64,000 nt of DNA from NCBI RefSeq assembly GCF_900005765.1, contig NC_041688.1:529341-593340 (forward strand). Direction: 5' to 3'. The translations under genes were made by a program, and so were the position numbers. The DNA is from Plasmodium relictum. Lineage: Eukaryota; Apicomplexa; Aconoidasida; Haemosporida; Plasmodiidae. The notes under the pieces were generated by a model, which made no database searches, had not been told where the DNA came from, and worked only from the letters and a program-made list of their open reading frames with translations. This document shows positions 23,814 through 35,170 of this stretch, in pieces; positions within the stretch are counted from its first letter, which is position 1, and the number at the start of each line of letters is the position of its first letter.

Positions 23814-25739
23814 TTTCTTTAGATATAATTTAAAAAAAAAAAAAAAAAAAAATCCCAAATAATATTTTATTATTATTATTTTGTCATATTTCTAAATCAG
23901 TTCTTTCTTATCGCTCCAATTTACTATGGATACTTTATTATTATATTTTGATTATTTTCTTTTCTTTCTTTTTAATATTTTGACTTATTTTATCCTACTT
24001 TTTTTATTTTTTTTTAGACAGAATAAAATTACAATTAATTTTAATTTAAAAAAAAAAAAAGAAAAAAAAAATTGTAACCTTAAATTATGCATAAATTATA
24101 ATATATCATAATTCATATACTGAAGTGATTGTTTTTCATCATAATTGTAAATTTTTTTTTTTTAATATTTTTAAAATATAATAAAATATACTTTATTACA
24201 TAAATAATAAAGTAATATAAAGATAAAAAAAAAAAAATTAGAATACAAGAGGAACATAATATAAAGAAATTATAATTATGTTGTTTTTAATATTATATTT
24301 TCCATTTATATTTATTTTAAGGTTTCTATTAATAATAAAAAAAAAAAAAAATAAGAAAAAGAAAAAAAAACTTAAATATAAAATAAAAATTGTTTAAACA
24401 ATTTTTTATATAATTAATTTTTAAAAAATTTTGAGTTTTTTTTTTTTTTTTTTTTTTTTAAAACAATTACCTATTTTTTTAAAATGCAAGAACAAACTTC
24501 TAATATTATGTTTATTTCTTTTTTAAAAGCTCTCTTTAGTCTGAAAGTTTATGCTTCTTTTCATGCATTGAATTTTATTGCACTGCATCACATTATTCTT
24601 TAAGACTTAGTTACTTTAATTAAAATTTTATACTTTTTTATTAAATTGTATTAAATATGTTTTAATTTTTTTATTTGTTTTTACATTATTTTTAATCTTA
24701 TAGAAATATTTGTAAATTTTAAATTCTTTTTGCATTAAACAAAATTTCTTCATATTTTTTTTTTTTTATTAATATCTGCACTATTTAAAAATTTTTTCAT
24801 TTTTTTTTTTTTTTTTTTTTTTTTTTTGCATAAATAAGGTTTTTTCAAANNNNNNNNNNNNNNNNNNNNNNNNNNNNNNNNNNNNNNNNNNNNNNNNNNN
24901 NNNNNNNNNNNNNNNNNNNNNNNNNNNNNNNNNNNNNNNNNNNNNNNNNNNNNNNNNNNNNNNNNNNNNNNNNNNNNNNNNNNNNNNNNNNNNNNNNNNN
25001 NNNNNNNNNNNNNNNNNNNNNNNNNNNNNNNNNNNNNNNNNNNNNNNNNNNNNNNNNNNNNNNNNNNNNNNNNNNNNNNNNNNNNNNNNNNNNNNNNNNN
25101 NNNNNNNNNNNNNNNNNNNNNNNNNNNNNNNNNNNNNNNNNNNNNNNNNTATTATTTAAAAATTTTTTTATTTTTTTTTTTTTTTTTTTTTGTTTCTTGC
25201 ATAAATAAGGTTTTATCAAATTTATATGTTTTTATTTTGCTTTATTTTTTATATTATAGATTATTTTTATTATTGTTTTTTTGTTTTAAAAAATTTTTTT
25301 TTATTCTTTTTATTCACAATTTATAATTACGTTTAACATATTTAGGTTTTCTTAAATGAAATTTACAGCTTTCTGATATATTTAGGAAAATTATTATAAT
25401 CATATATTAAGATTACTGAATGTTTTTAAATAGCATTTAGTAAATTATATAAAACATAAAATTATTGATACTATTATATATGTTTTGCTTTTCTTTATTT
25501 TTTCTTTTATTTTTTTTAAAATTTATATTCAAAATATATTAAAATATTTTTAACAATGTGTTAATATTCAATAAAAACACAGTAAAAAAAAAAAAAAAAA
25601 TACATAAATAAAATAAATGAAATACATTATGGGCAAAATGAATAAAATAAAAGTTTTTAGAATAAGAATTTTTTTTAATGAAAAAGTTATTTGTTATTAA
25701 GAAGAGGCATTTTTTTTCTTTGATTTTTCTAATGAAGTA
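23814..25739. other. divergent intergenic region with assembly gap
   Basis: About 1.9 kb between the USP (minus) and IF-2 (plus) starts, so both promoters should lie here. Poly-A and poly-T runs are frequent. The 300 N gap lies inside it. The frame at 23926-24111 is low complexity and is not called. Confidence 0.6.
24850..25149. other. assembly gap (300 N)
   Basis: Exactly 300 undetermined bases, so the size may be a placeholder. It is flanked on both sides by long poly-T runs. The sequence before it (24781-24849) and after it (25152-25220) is nearly the same. Confidence 0.98.
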
Positions 25740-28700
25740 ATGTTTCTTAAGCTATTGAATGTATTCGTATCATTAATAATATATGTGACTATTACACAAA
25801 TAAATATATGCTTATCATTTAATTTAAGAAAAAAGTTATTTTTTAACTTATGTAAAGATCGTAAATGTACAAAAGAAAGTACTATTAAATATAATTTCAT
25901 TTTAAATAAGTTTTTCATAAAAGATGTAAAGAGTTACTTACATAAAACGAAAACTGGGAATCCACTTTTGGATTCACACTTCCAGTATGACCTCAATATG
26001 AGGATCTTAGTAAATACAATATATAAAAGAAATAAAAAAAAAAATTATATTCAGCTGTATAATGATTATAAAAATGGATACATTTCAAGTAATTTAAATA
26101 ATAATGCAGTTAAAAACATAAATTGTACAAGTAATGAAAATGAAAATAAAAATAAAAAAAACAATAATCTAAATAATAAATACAACTCAAATAACTTTGA
26201 AAAAAATAATCATATTATCAAAAAAGATATATATAATGATGTTATCAATAAAAAGGTAAAAAATCATGAAATATTATACAAAAGAATAAACGATTTAAAA
26301 ATAAAAAGTAATAAAGAAAAAGAAATAGAAAGTCATAATAAAAATTCAAATGATATTCAACAGGTTATGAATTTAAAAATATATTCAAATAAAGAAGATA
26401 ACAAAAATGTGAATTCCAATCATTTAAACAATATTAATAGTAACGATAGAATCCAACATAATTATATTTATTCACATAATTATAATAATAATAACAGTAA
26501 TGGTATCATGAAGTATGCTTATGACAATAGTAAAAGTACTAGGAGTAATAATATAAATGATAAAAAACATAATCCTTCTAACATACATTATAAAAATTAT
26601 TCTTCTAATATAAAATTGGATTCATTATATATTAATAAAAATAAAACTAATACAAAGAAAATAGATAAAAATTTAATTAGTAATGAAAATCACATAAAAG
26701 AGGAAACATTAAAAAATGAAAAATCAAAAGATTTTAAGTTATATGATGAAAACATGGGAAAAACATTTGAAGGATATGTTCACAGTGTTAGCAAAAATGC
26801 TGCTTGTATAAAAATATCGGAATTGAATAAGTATGGATTATTATTTAAAAATAAAGCAAACTTAGGTGATGATATAGATGATATGAATAATTTTTTTGAG
26901 GTAAATCAAAAAGTTTATGTTAAAATTTTAGGCATAAGTATAAGAAAAAAAATATACTATTTAGGTAATGTAATTAAGTATAATGAAAATATAAAATTAA
27001 AAAAAGGAGAATATTCAAAAGGATTAATAACAAAAATATGCGACTCTTATTGTTTTATTAAAATATTAAAAAACGGAAGTAGTGGCTATTTACACAAATC
27101 TAAATTATTCATATCAAATATGGATAATAATCTAGAAAGTTTATCCGATTTAATAGTATCGAAAGAAGATAAAATAATTTTTAACAAAAACAATTTAATA
27201 AAATTCCATTTCACAGAAATTTTTAAAATATGGGATATAATTGATGTAGAGATTTTAGGAGAATCTAATGATGCTTTTAAATCAAATTATGTTTTAACTA
27301 TTCCGCAAAAATCAGAAACATATAAAAAAATAAGAAATTTTTTAAATCTTATTGACAGTAAGGAAAACAAATACAATAATGATGATAATAATAATAATAA
27401 TAGTTTAAAAGATAAAAATATATATATAAATGAATTAAAAGAAATAAACTCATTTTTTAATGATAAAAAAAAAAATACGAGAAAAAAAAATAAATTAAAT
27501 GATCAAAAAGAATATCAACAAACAAAAAAACAAGATTATTTAAAAAAAAATAGAGAATCATTTGATAAATTAAGCAAAAGCACAAAACATTATCAGTTAC
27601 CCGAAAACATAACCCTATCCTTATTATCAAAAACAATTAAAATTTCCTTGTCATCTATTAAGAAGTTTTTTGTAATTAATGAAAATAAAGAATTTAATTC
27701 AAATTATAAATTAAATAATGAACAATTGAAAAAAGTATGTGAATATTTTAATATTAATTATAATATAGAGGTTAAATCTTATTTTAACGATATAAGAGAT
27801 AAACCAGATAATAATTATAATGGAAAAAGTACATTTCACGAAATTAAAGATTCCAAAGATAAAATGTATATAAGACAAATTAATAAAAATGAAATACACA
27901 AAAATAAAATTGACAAAAATAAAAATGATAACATTATAGTTGATAAAAAAGAGAAGGATGAAAAGAATGAAAATAAAATTACAGTTGATAAAAAAGAGAA
28001 GAATGAAAAAAGTGAAGATAAAATTATAGTTGATAAAAAAGAGAAGGATGAAAAAAGTGAAGATAAAATTACAGTTGATAAAAAAGAGAAGGATGAAAAG
28101 AATGAAAATAAAATTACGGTTGATAAAAAAGAGAAAGATGAAAACAAAAATTGTGAAATAAGTATTGATAAAAAAAAAAAAAAAAAAAAAAAAAATTTAA
28201 CGGATTTATTATCTAAAAGAGAAAATTATTTGAAAGAAAGTAATAAGGATAATTCATTGATTAAAAAAAGAAATGTAGTTGTTACATTTATTGGGCACAT
28301 TAACCACGGAAAAACATCCTTATTTGATTACATATGCAAAACCAATGAGAGAAACAAAGAACATGGTTTAATTACTCAAAATATAAGAGCATTTAAAGCT
28401 AAAGTAAGAGATGAGTATACTTTTACTTTTATTGATACTCCAGGTCATGAAGCATTTATGCCTATTAGAAGTAGAGGTGTAAAGATATCTGATTTAAGTA
28501 TTTTAGTTATATCAGGTGAAGAAGGAATACAAGAACAAACTGTCGAATGCATAAAATTAATAAAAGAATTTAACATAAAAATTATTATTGCTATTACAAA
28601 AGTTGATTTACCAAATATCTACATTGACAGAATATTAAACGATTTATTGGAATATGGAATCACAACTGAACTAAATGGAGGGGAAATTCAAGTAGTTGAA

Positions 28701-30023
28701 TGTTCAATATTTAAAGATGATTCTGTAAATAAGTTGCTAGACGCTATTTCTTTAGAATCTGAATTTTTTAATTTAGAGATGAATACTAATGAGCAAGCTA
28801 GTGGAGTCATTTTGGATTCATATATTGATAAAATTGGTATAGTATCAATAAATATATTACAAAGTGGAATATTAAAAGTGAATGACTATTTTTATACTGG
28901 TTCTTCATACGGAAGAATTAAAATCTTAAAAGATCATTTAAATAAAAATATTAAATGTGCATATTCATCAGATCCTATAAAAGTTATTGGATATAATAAA
29001 AATTCGCTACCTAAAGCAGGAGATAAATTTTTTGTTGTTGAAAATGAATCTATAGCTAAGGAAATAGCAGAGCATAACAAAAATAAAATTCTATCTATTG
29101 AAATGAATAATTTTAGTTATGGTGGAGAAAATTTAGACATATACAAAAATTTTGTTATATCAAATGAAAATCCAAATAATACTATAATTTCAATGGATGA
29201 AAATATAAATAAAGAAGAGGATGATATATCATCAAAAAATATAAATAATAATGAGCATACTGATTCAAATGAGAAAAATGCTATTTTAAATTCTGAAATG
29301 GATAATTTAAATAAAAATAAGCATAAATTAAATAATTTTAGTGATGATGCTGCAAATTCATTAGAAAATGACATCCTAAACAATAATGATAAATCTTTAT
29401 TTCAAAATAGTTTAAAAAAAATATACGTGAACTATTTTATTAAATGTGATAAACAAGGGACTATAGATGTTTTAAAAAACTCAATTTTGAAATTAGAAAA
29501 AGAAGATACTATTTATAAAGTAAAGAATAAAATCATATATGCAAATATTGGAGACATAACTTCAAGTGATATAAACTACGCATTAAGTTTTAATGCAGTT
29601 ATAATTGGTTTCAATGTTAAAATGTCAAGAAATGTACCGAAAAATTCCAAAAATTATAATTATAATGTCCTTTTTTCTAATGTTTTATATGAATTAATTA
29701 AAAAAGTAGAAGAGGAAATGGAAAAGAGATTAAGTGCCAAGCCAAATGGGCATTTGATTGGAACAGCAAAAATATTAAAAGTATTTAACATATCTAAGTT
29801 AGGTAAAGTAGCGGGTTGTGCTGTTACAAGTGGTAATATTAATAATAATAGTAGTGTACGAATTTTAAGGAATGATAAAATAATATATATTGGAAAAGTT
29901 ATCTCTCTTAAAATTGTTAAAGAAGAAAAAACTCAAGTATCTGAAAATGATGAATGTGGAATAGGATTTGAAAATTTTATAGATTTTTTACCTGATGATA
30001 TAATTGAAGCTTATGAAGAATAA
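25740..30023 (+). CDS. bacterial-type translation initiation factor IF-2, probably apicoplast
   Basis: Single-exon protein of 1427 residues. The N terminus MFLKLLNVFVSLIIYVTIT is a signal-peptide-like hydrophobic stretch, followed by a basic Asn/Lys-rich region, as in apicoplast-targeted proteins. Two S1-like segments follow at about 340-420 (KTFEGYVHSVSKNAACIKI) and 423-525 (YSKGLITKICDSYCFIKIL). The GTPase domain has G1 GHINHGKTS at about 852, G3 DTPGHEAF and G4 TKVD. The C-terminal half carries IF-2 domains, with GHLIGTAKILKVF, KVAGCAVTSG and DECGIGFENF. IF-2 brings initiator tRNA to the small subunit and promotes subunit joining in bacterial-type translation. A 15-residue tandem repeat and a poly-Lys run precede the GTPase. 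G1 has Asn where GHVDHGKT is usual, and G4 has Thr where Asn is usual. Targeting is inferred; a mitochondrial role is less likely but possible. Confidence 0.92.
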   Translation: MFLKLLNVFVSLIIYVTITQINICLSFNLRKKLFFNLCKDRKCTKESTIKYNFILNKFFIKDVKSYLHKTKTGNPLLDSHFQYDLNMRILVNTIYKRNKKKNYIQLYNDYKNGYISSNLNNNAVKNINCTSNENENKNKKNNNLNNKYNSNNFEKNNHIIKKDIYNDVINKKVKNHEILYKRINDLKIKSNKEKEIESHNKNSNDIQQVMNLKIYSNKEDNKNVNSNHLNNINSNDRIQHNYIYSHNYNNNNSNGIMKYAYDNSKSTRSNNINDKKHNPSNIHYKNYSSNIKLDSLYINKNKTNTKKIDKNLISNENHIKEETLKNEKSKDFKLYDENMGKTFEGYVHSVSKNAACIKISELNKYGLLFKNKANLGDDIDDMNNFFEVNQKVYVKILGISIRKKIYYLGNVIKYNENIKLKKGEYSKGLITKICDSYCFIKILKNGSSGYLHKSKLFISNMDNNLESLSDLIVSKEDKIIFNKNNLIKFHFTEIFKIWDIIDVEILGESNDAFKSNYVLTIPQKSETYKKIRNFLNLIDSKENKYNNDDNNNNNSLKDKNIYINELKEINSFFNDKKKNTRKKNKLNDQKEYQQTKKQDYLKKNRESFDKLSKSTKHYQLPENITLSLLSKTIKISLSSIKKFFVINENKEFNSNYKLNNEQLKKVCEYFNINYNIEVKSYFNDIRDKPDNNYNGKSTFHEIKDSKDKMYIRQINKNEIHKNKIDKNKNDNIIVDKKEKDEKNENKITVDKKEKNEKSEDKIIVDKKEKDEKSEDKITVDKKEKDEKNENKITVDKKEKDENKNCEISIDKKKKKKKKNLTDLLSKRENYLKESNKDNSLIKKRNVVVTFIGHINHGKTSLFDYICKTNERNKEHGLITQNIRAFKAKVRDEYTFTFIDTPGHEAFMPIRSRGVKISDLSILVISGEEGIQEQTVECIKLIKEFNIKIIIAITKVDLPNIYIDRILNDLLEYGITTELNGGEIQVVECSIFKDDSVNKLLDAISLESEFFNLEMNTNEQASGVILDSYIDKIGIVSINILQSGILKVNDYFYTGSSYGRIKILKDHLNKNIKCAYSSDPIKVIGYNKNSLPKAGDKFFVVENESIAKEIAEHNKNKILSIEMNNFSYGGENLDIYKNFVISNENPNNTIISMDENINKEEDDISSKNINNNEHTDSNEKNAILNSEMDNLNKNKHKLNNFSDDAANSLENDILNNNDKSLFQNSLKKIYVNYFIKCDKQGTIDVLKNSILKLEKEDTIYKVKNKIIYANIGDITSSDINYALSFNAVIIGFNVKMSRNVPKNSKNYNYNVLFSNVLYELIKKVEEEMEKRLSAKPNGHLIGTAKILKVFNISKLGKVAGCAVTSGNINNNSSVRILRNDKIIYIGKVISLKIVKEEKTQVSENDECGIGFENFIDFLPDDIIEAYEE
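27933..28157 (+). repeat. five tandem 45 bp repeats in IF-2
   Basis: Five in-frame units of 15 codons of the form I(I/T)VDKKEKDEKNENK, with Asn/Asp and Asn/Ser changes, followed by a decayed sixth unit that runs into poly-Lys. It forms a charged linker just before the GTPase domain. Confidence 0.9.
28170..28195 (+). repeat. 26-base coding poly-A run in IF-2
   Basis: An uninterrupted run of A encoding Lys residues between the tandem repeat and the GTPase domain. The frame stays open across it at the length assembled here. Confidence 0.9.
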
Positions 30024-30855
30024 AGCATTTTATTAATTACAAATACAATTAATCTATTAATAGCTCTCTTCATAATATATTTGTGTTATATATAATAAAG
30101 AAATAAAAAAAAAATTTTTTTTTTTTATAATTTAGAAAGATACTAATTTTATCATTGTGTATTTTTATTTTTTAAAATAATTATTTCTTTATTTTGCTAA
30201 ATGCATTCTTATTTTTTAAATACATTACTTTAAAATTATATTATTAATATATATATTTTTCTTTTATTCAAATAAATACATATTTTTTTTTTTTTTTTCA
30301 TATTATTAATATTTCATATTTCATATTTTAAAATTTATATGATTTATCAATATTTTTCCCTATTTTATTTGTACTTTTTATAAGTTATATAATTAACATT
30401 TCATTTTAGATAAATTTATATATTCTTATAATGTATTTTTTTTATTTGTAAATATTTACTATCAAAATAACATTATTGTTTTATAAAAATTTTATATCTT
30501 TGAATATCTCTTTTCTTAAAAAAAAAAAAAAACAATTCACTTTATAATGTTAAAAAAATTGATTTAAAATTTTTATGTAATTTTTTTATAAAAACATTTT
30601 TTTTCTTTACACTTTTTCACATATTCAATAAAAATTTTCTCTTATATATATATATTAAAAAAAAAAAAGGAAAAACAAGAAAAAACAAAGAACAAAAAAA
30701 AAAATGCTTAACATGAATAATCAAATATAATAAAACAAGATATATAGAAGTTAATTTTTTTATGGATCAATAAATATTTAAAAAAAAAAAAGGTAAAAAA
30801 ATTCATTACATAATTATTATTTTATTTATTTTTTTCTCTCTCTAAATTATCAGTT
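30024..30855. other. convergent intergenic region
   Basis: About 0.8 kb between the 3' ends of IF-2 (plus) and the MFS gene (minus). It should hold both 3' UTRs. Only A/T runs were seen. Confidence 0.6.
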
Positions 30856-31960
30856 TTATAAAACTGACTTTATACTAGAAAACATTGTCTCAATACTATC
30901 GTTATCGTCTTTAAAAATTTGGAAAGTAGACTTGTCTAGAATAAAAATATACATAGTCAAAAGTAAACAAATAAGAGCACATAATAGCCTATATATATAT
31001 AAAAAAGAATTATATAAAATAATAATATAATTAAAAAATATATATAATATTAAAATTATTATATTCATATAGATTTTAATATATTCTTATGCTTTTTATT
31101 AACCAATATAATCCTAATCCCAATGCAATATATGACTTAAAAGCTAGATATGGTGCTATTATAGTAATAGCATAAAAAATGGAAGTATTTAAACCAATAA
31201 TTGATCCAAGTTCTGACTCATCTACTCTCTTTGTCATTTGACTAGTCCCACATATATATAGCAATGCACCTCCACATAATGGTATTGACATAAATATAAT
31301 AACAAGTACTTCATGAGCCCCACATAATGATAAAATTAAAAATCCCGCAAGTGTTAATGGTATTGAGAATTGACAGCAAATTATATCACCTAATACTGAA
31401 CTTAAATAAGGGGCAAAAACTCCCTCTGCTATTATTGTTATAATACCTGCATAGGTCATCAAATAAGAAGTATGAGATGGTGTTAATTTAAACATATCAA
31501 CAACGACTGGTGCAAAGGCAAATTTAGTCATTAATATAGGTAACAAACCAAAAATAATTAATAAACAAATTCCATAAGTTTTTTTAAATAAGTTTAATAC
31601 TCTTGAATATTCATTTCTGATACTTTTAAAAAATTCATTCACTTTTATTTGTTCTGAGTTAGCATTCTTTAATAACTTAGGATCCTCTTGTAAACTTTTG
31701 GATACATATAATGCTATTAATTGTGAAATTAAAGCAATGAGCAAATTTCCTCTTGCCCCAAAAAAATTAACCATGACACCAGCCAAAAAACTACCAAATA
31801 TGATTCCCAATCCATAACTTAAATTTAAATATCCAATCGCAGCTGTTCTTTTATCATTATCTGTTTTTAAGCATACTAACATAGAGGAGGCTTGAAATGT
31901 TTGCATAAAAAACGATGGCAAAAAACTAACGTAATATGCCCATGTAGATTCACACATCAT

Positions 31961-32015
<55 letters not shown>

Positions 32016-32366
32016 AAAAGAAAAAGAAAAAATAGCATATATATGAATGAAATTCATTATGCAAAAATTAATATAAATAAAAAATTTCTCTATTTTCTAA
32101 CCAATAGATACATTAAACTTGAGGAAGATAAAGATAAATAAAATGATTTTTTAACTCCCCATCTATATATAAAAAAGATAAAAAAAAAAAGTCAGAAATT
32201 ATATATGCATATGGTATATTATATATATATATTTTTTTTTTTAACAAGTCTGCTAATCTTCCAAAAAAAATGGAACCAACAAATTGCAAAAATGAAAAAA
32301 GTGTTAATAAGTATCCATTATGTTCAATTCCTGCATTTGAGCTTATTAACTGGACAAAAAAAAAAG

Positions 32367-32410
<44 letters not shown>

Positions 32411-32909
32411 TTTTTTTTTTTTTTGTATTTAAAAAAAAGAATACATGATAGTATATATACCAAATACGGTAGCATTGCAATTTGTATTGTATAACCAATT
32501 CCATATAAAGAATTTATCAAATGAGCTTTACCTAGAGAATACAAAAAAGTATAATATGCGCATTCAAATGTATTATGTTTACATAAGGCAATATTACTTT
32601 CATTTTTCTCAGAATATAAAAAATATAGGAATATAGGGAAATATTTAGTGATATATCTAATTTTTAAAAGATAAAGAAATAATGCATATTTACAATAATT
32701 CAATTTTACATATGTTTGCAAAAACTATTAATTCAAACATATAAAAATATTAGAATATAATTGGATATTTTTTTCTTTTTTCTTTTTTATATATATTATT
32801 TTTATTTACCAATTGATGAAACAAAAAATTTTTTAGTTCTTGGAAAAACTTCAGAAGCATCATCTACTAGGTTATTGTTTTTTTCTAATAAACTTGATGT
32901 TACTTCCAT
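30856..32909 (-). CDS. major facilitator superfamily transporter
   Basis: Six exons on the minus strand: 32909-32810, 32531-32461, 32349-32246, 32162-32102, 31963-31104 and 30988-30856. They sum to 442 residues. All five introns have GT...AG ends, and each splice keeps the frame. The start reads MEVTSSLLEKNNN. Joining exons 2-4 rebuilds the first membrane segments and the MFS loop 2-3 motif as GRLADLWGVKKS. Joining exons 5 and 6 gives a final segment starting GLYWLLCALICLLL. The protein is mostly hydrophobic segments, in keeping with about twelve membrane spans, with a short charged loop near the middle (about 190-230). Substrate unknown. Exons 1-4 are short and separated by (TA)n-containing introns, so simple frame scanning finds only the large exon. 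From memory, a transporter of this kind sits at this place in P. falciparum. Confidence 0.9.
31966..32009. repeat. (TA)n microsatellite in an MFS intron
   Basis: A 44-base TA run directly at the acceptor side of the fourth MFS intron (32101-31964). A second run at about 32370-32405 lies in the second intron. Confidence 0.9.
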
Positions 32910-34225
32910 TTTTCCTTTTATTTTTTTTTATATGTTAATATGAACTAACAAGATTAACTTAAAACAAAAAAAAAAAAGAAATAAAACTTAATATTTTTAA
33001 AAATTTTGACAGATAAAAAAGTTTACTATATAATGCTTATAATTTAGAAGCATAGAAAGGAATATTTTTTAGTTATAAAAGATAAAAATTAAAAATAGAA
33101 AATATATCATTACAATTTAAAGTTGTAGTAAGTTGGAATTTGTAAAATCATTTTATAGTGTTCTTGAAAAAGTGTACATACTGTAAACCTTTTTATATGT
33201 TCAATTTCACTTCATTTCTTTTTTTTTTTTTTTTTTGAATATATAAATTTCCTATTTTCATGATGTATTTTTATAAACATTTCTTAAAAATTTTATTTTT
33301 TTTTTATTATATTTCTAATTTATTATTTTATATAGAAATAAGAAAAATAAAAAAGAGTAAAAGTTCCCTATATCTTTCTATATGTTTCCATGTATTTATG
33401 TATTTTTGTCTTTATAACTCTGCACATATTTATGGACAAAATTATAACTAAAAGAAAAAAAAGAAATTTAGTTTTATTTAACAATTCTCATATTAAAATT
33501 ATTGGAACATAATCTGTTTGCTTTTTAATTAGTACAAAAATTTTATTTTATTTCATTTTTTTTTTCTTTAATTTCCTATTTTTTATTATATATTGTTTTA
33601 TTTTCACTTTAACGCTTTTAATATTGCTTTATTTTATTTATTTCTGTTCTTGTATTTAAATAAATTGTAAAAAATGTGCGTTTTCAAACTTTCAATGCTA
33701 TGATAATATAAAGGCAAAAAAAAAAAAAAAAAAAATATTACGTAGTTTTAACCAAAAATTTTTTTTTTTAACAATTATATAATTAAATTTACATGCATAA
33801 TTAAAACAAAACTTCAATTTACTAAATACTCAAAAAATCTGTCCATTTTTAAATACATTTAAAAAATAAAAATAATGGTTTTTTAAGAAAAATATATATT
33901 AATTGATTTTATAACTTTGTATAGATGCTTTATAAATATAAATATAAATATTTTTTTTATTTTTTGTAATACATATTTCTCTTTTTTTTTATAACAATTC
34001 TTCTCATTTTTTAAATGTAATTTTAAATCTATTTTTTTTTTAATTATTTTACTTGTGTATAAATAATAGTTTTATTTTTTATTTTTTTTTTTTTTTTTGA
34101 TACGTTTATTTAAATAAATTTTGGTATTTCTACTAATCTGAATTTTGATAATTATATAACGGTATCTAAATTGTTGTAATTTACTTTTAGATTTCTTTAT
34201 TTTCTAATCCTTTTTTAATTTTATA
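32910..34225. other. divergent intergenic region
   Basis: About 1.3 kb between the MFS (minus) and phosducin-like (plus) starts, expected to hold both promoters. Poly-A/T runs only. The frame at 33260-33451 is low complexity and is not called. Confidence 0.6.
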
Positions 34226-35170
34226 ATGTCAACAACTAATCCAACAAATGAAACAACGGAATGGGATGATTTACAAAGGAAATTTGGTAATTTACCACCA
34301 TTAGAAAAAGAAATAAAAGAAGAAGAAATTTATTTAGAAAACATTGACAAAATTGAAAATGAAAATATTCTAGAAAAAAAAAGTTTGAATGAATTAAATG
34401 TATTAGAAGAAAATTGTGTAGATGAAGAATATTTAAAAATCATAGAAAAATATAAAAGTGATAGAATAAGCCAAATAAATAGGAATAGAGCATTAGATAT
34501 TTATGGAGACGTATACGAAATATCAAAAGATAATTTTATTACTGAAATAAATGAAGCAAGTAAAAAAAATCCATTAAATGATTATTTAGAAAAATCCCTT
34601 GATAGTAAAGATGAAGAAGAAATAAAAAAAAAAAATAAAAGCATAAAAGGAACATATGTTGTTATACATTTATATTCAGATAACGTAGTAGCTTGTAAAG
34701 TTTTAAATGATATTTTAAAGCATGTAGCCAATAAGTATAAATATATAAAATTTACGAAAGGTGTTTACAATAGAATTATAGAAAATTATCCAGAATTTAA
34801 ATTACCAACTATTTTAATTTACTATAATGGTACATGCATTCATCAAATTTGTAATTTATTAAATCATATAAAGGGAGGACTGAATAACCTAAATTTAAAA
34901 TCATTTGAACAATTTTTAAACAAATACCAAATTTTAAAATATAAGAATTACATCAATTCTGATTCAAGTGATGATGACACTGATAAAGACAACAAAAATA
35001 AAAACAGAGTTAAAACAGAAAAACAGTATACATCATTTAGTATGTTTAATAGAAAATATAAAAATTATGATGATGAAGATGATCATTCTTCATCTGAAGA
35101 AAAAGAAATGAAATCAAGAGGATATGCTTCTTCTTACTTAGATAGTAAAATAAGACTAAATAAATTATGA
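34226..35170 (+). CDS. phosducin-like protein
   Basis: Single-exon protein of 314 residues. The N-terminal motif TEWDDLQRKFGNLPP (about residues 11-25) is typical of phosducin-like proteins of the PhLP2/3 type. The thioredoxin-fold domain spans about 145-240, with TYVVIHLYSDNVVACKVLN and the following KYIKFTKG and LPTILIYYNG strands. The cis-Pro of the thioredoxin fold is in FKLPTI. There is no CxxC redox pair, as expected for the family. The tail is acidic and Ser-rich. In other eukaryotes, PhLP2/3 proteins work with the CCT chaperonin in folding actin and tubulin; the role here is inferred from that. It is convergent with the pseudouridine synthase gene, with less than 400 bp between the stops. 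Confidence 0.88.
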   Translation: MSTTNPTNETTEWDDLQRKFGNLPPLEKEIKEEEIYLENIDKIENENILEKKSLNELNVLEENCVDEEYLKIIEKYKSDRISQINRNRALDIYGDVYEISKDNFITEINEASKKNPLNDYLEKSLDSKDEEEIKKKNKSIKGTYVVIHLYSDNVVACKVLNDILKHVANKYKYIKFTKGVYNRIIENYPEFKLPTILIYYNGTCIHQICNLLNHIKGGLNNLNLKSFEQFLNKYQILKYKNYINSDSSDDDTDKDNKNKNRVKTEKQYTSFSMFNRKYKNYDDEDDHSSSEEKEMKSRGYASSYLDSKIRLNKL

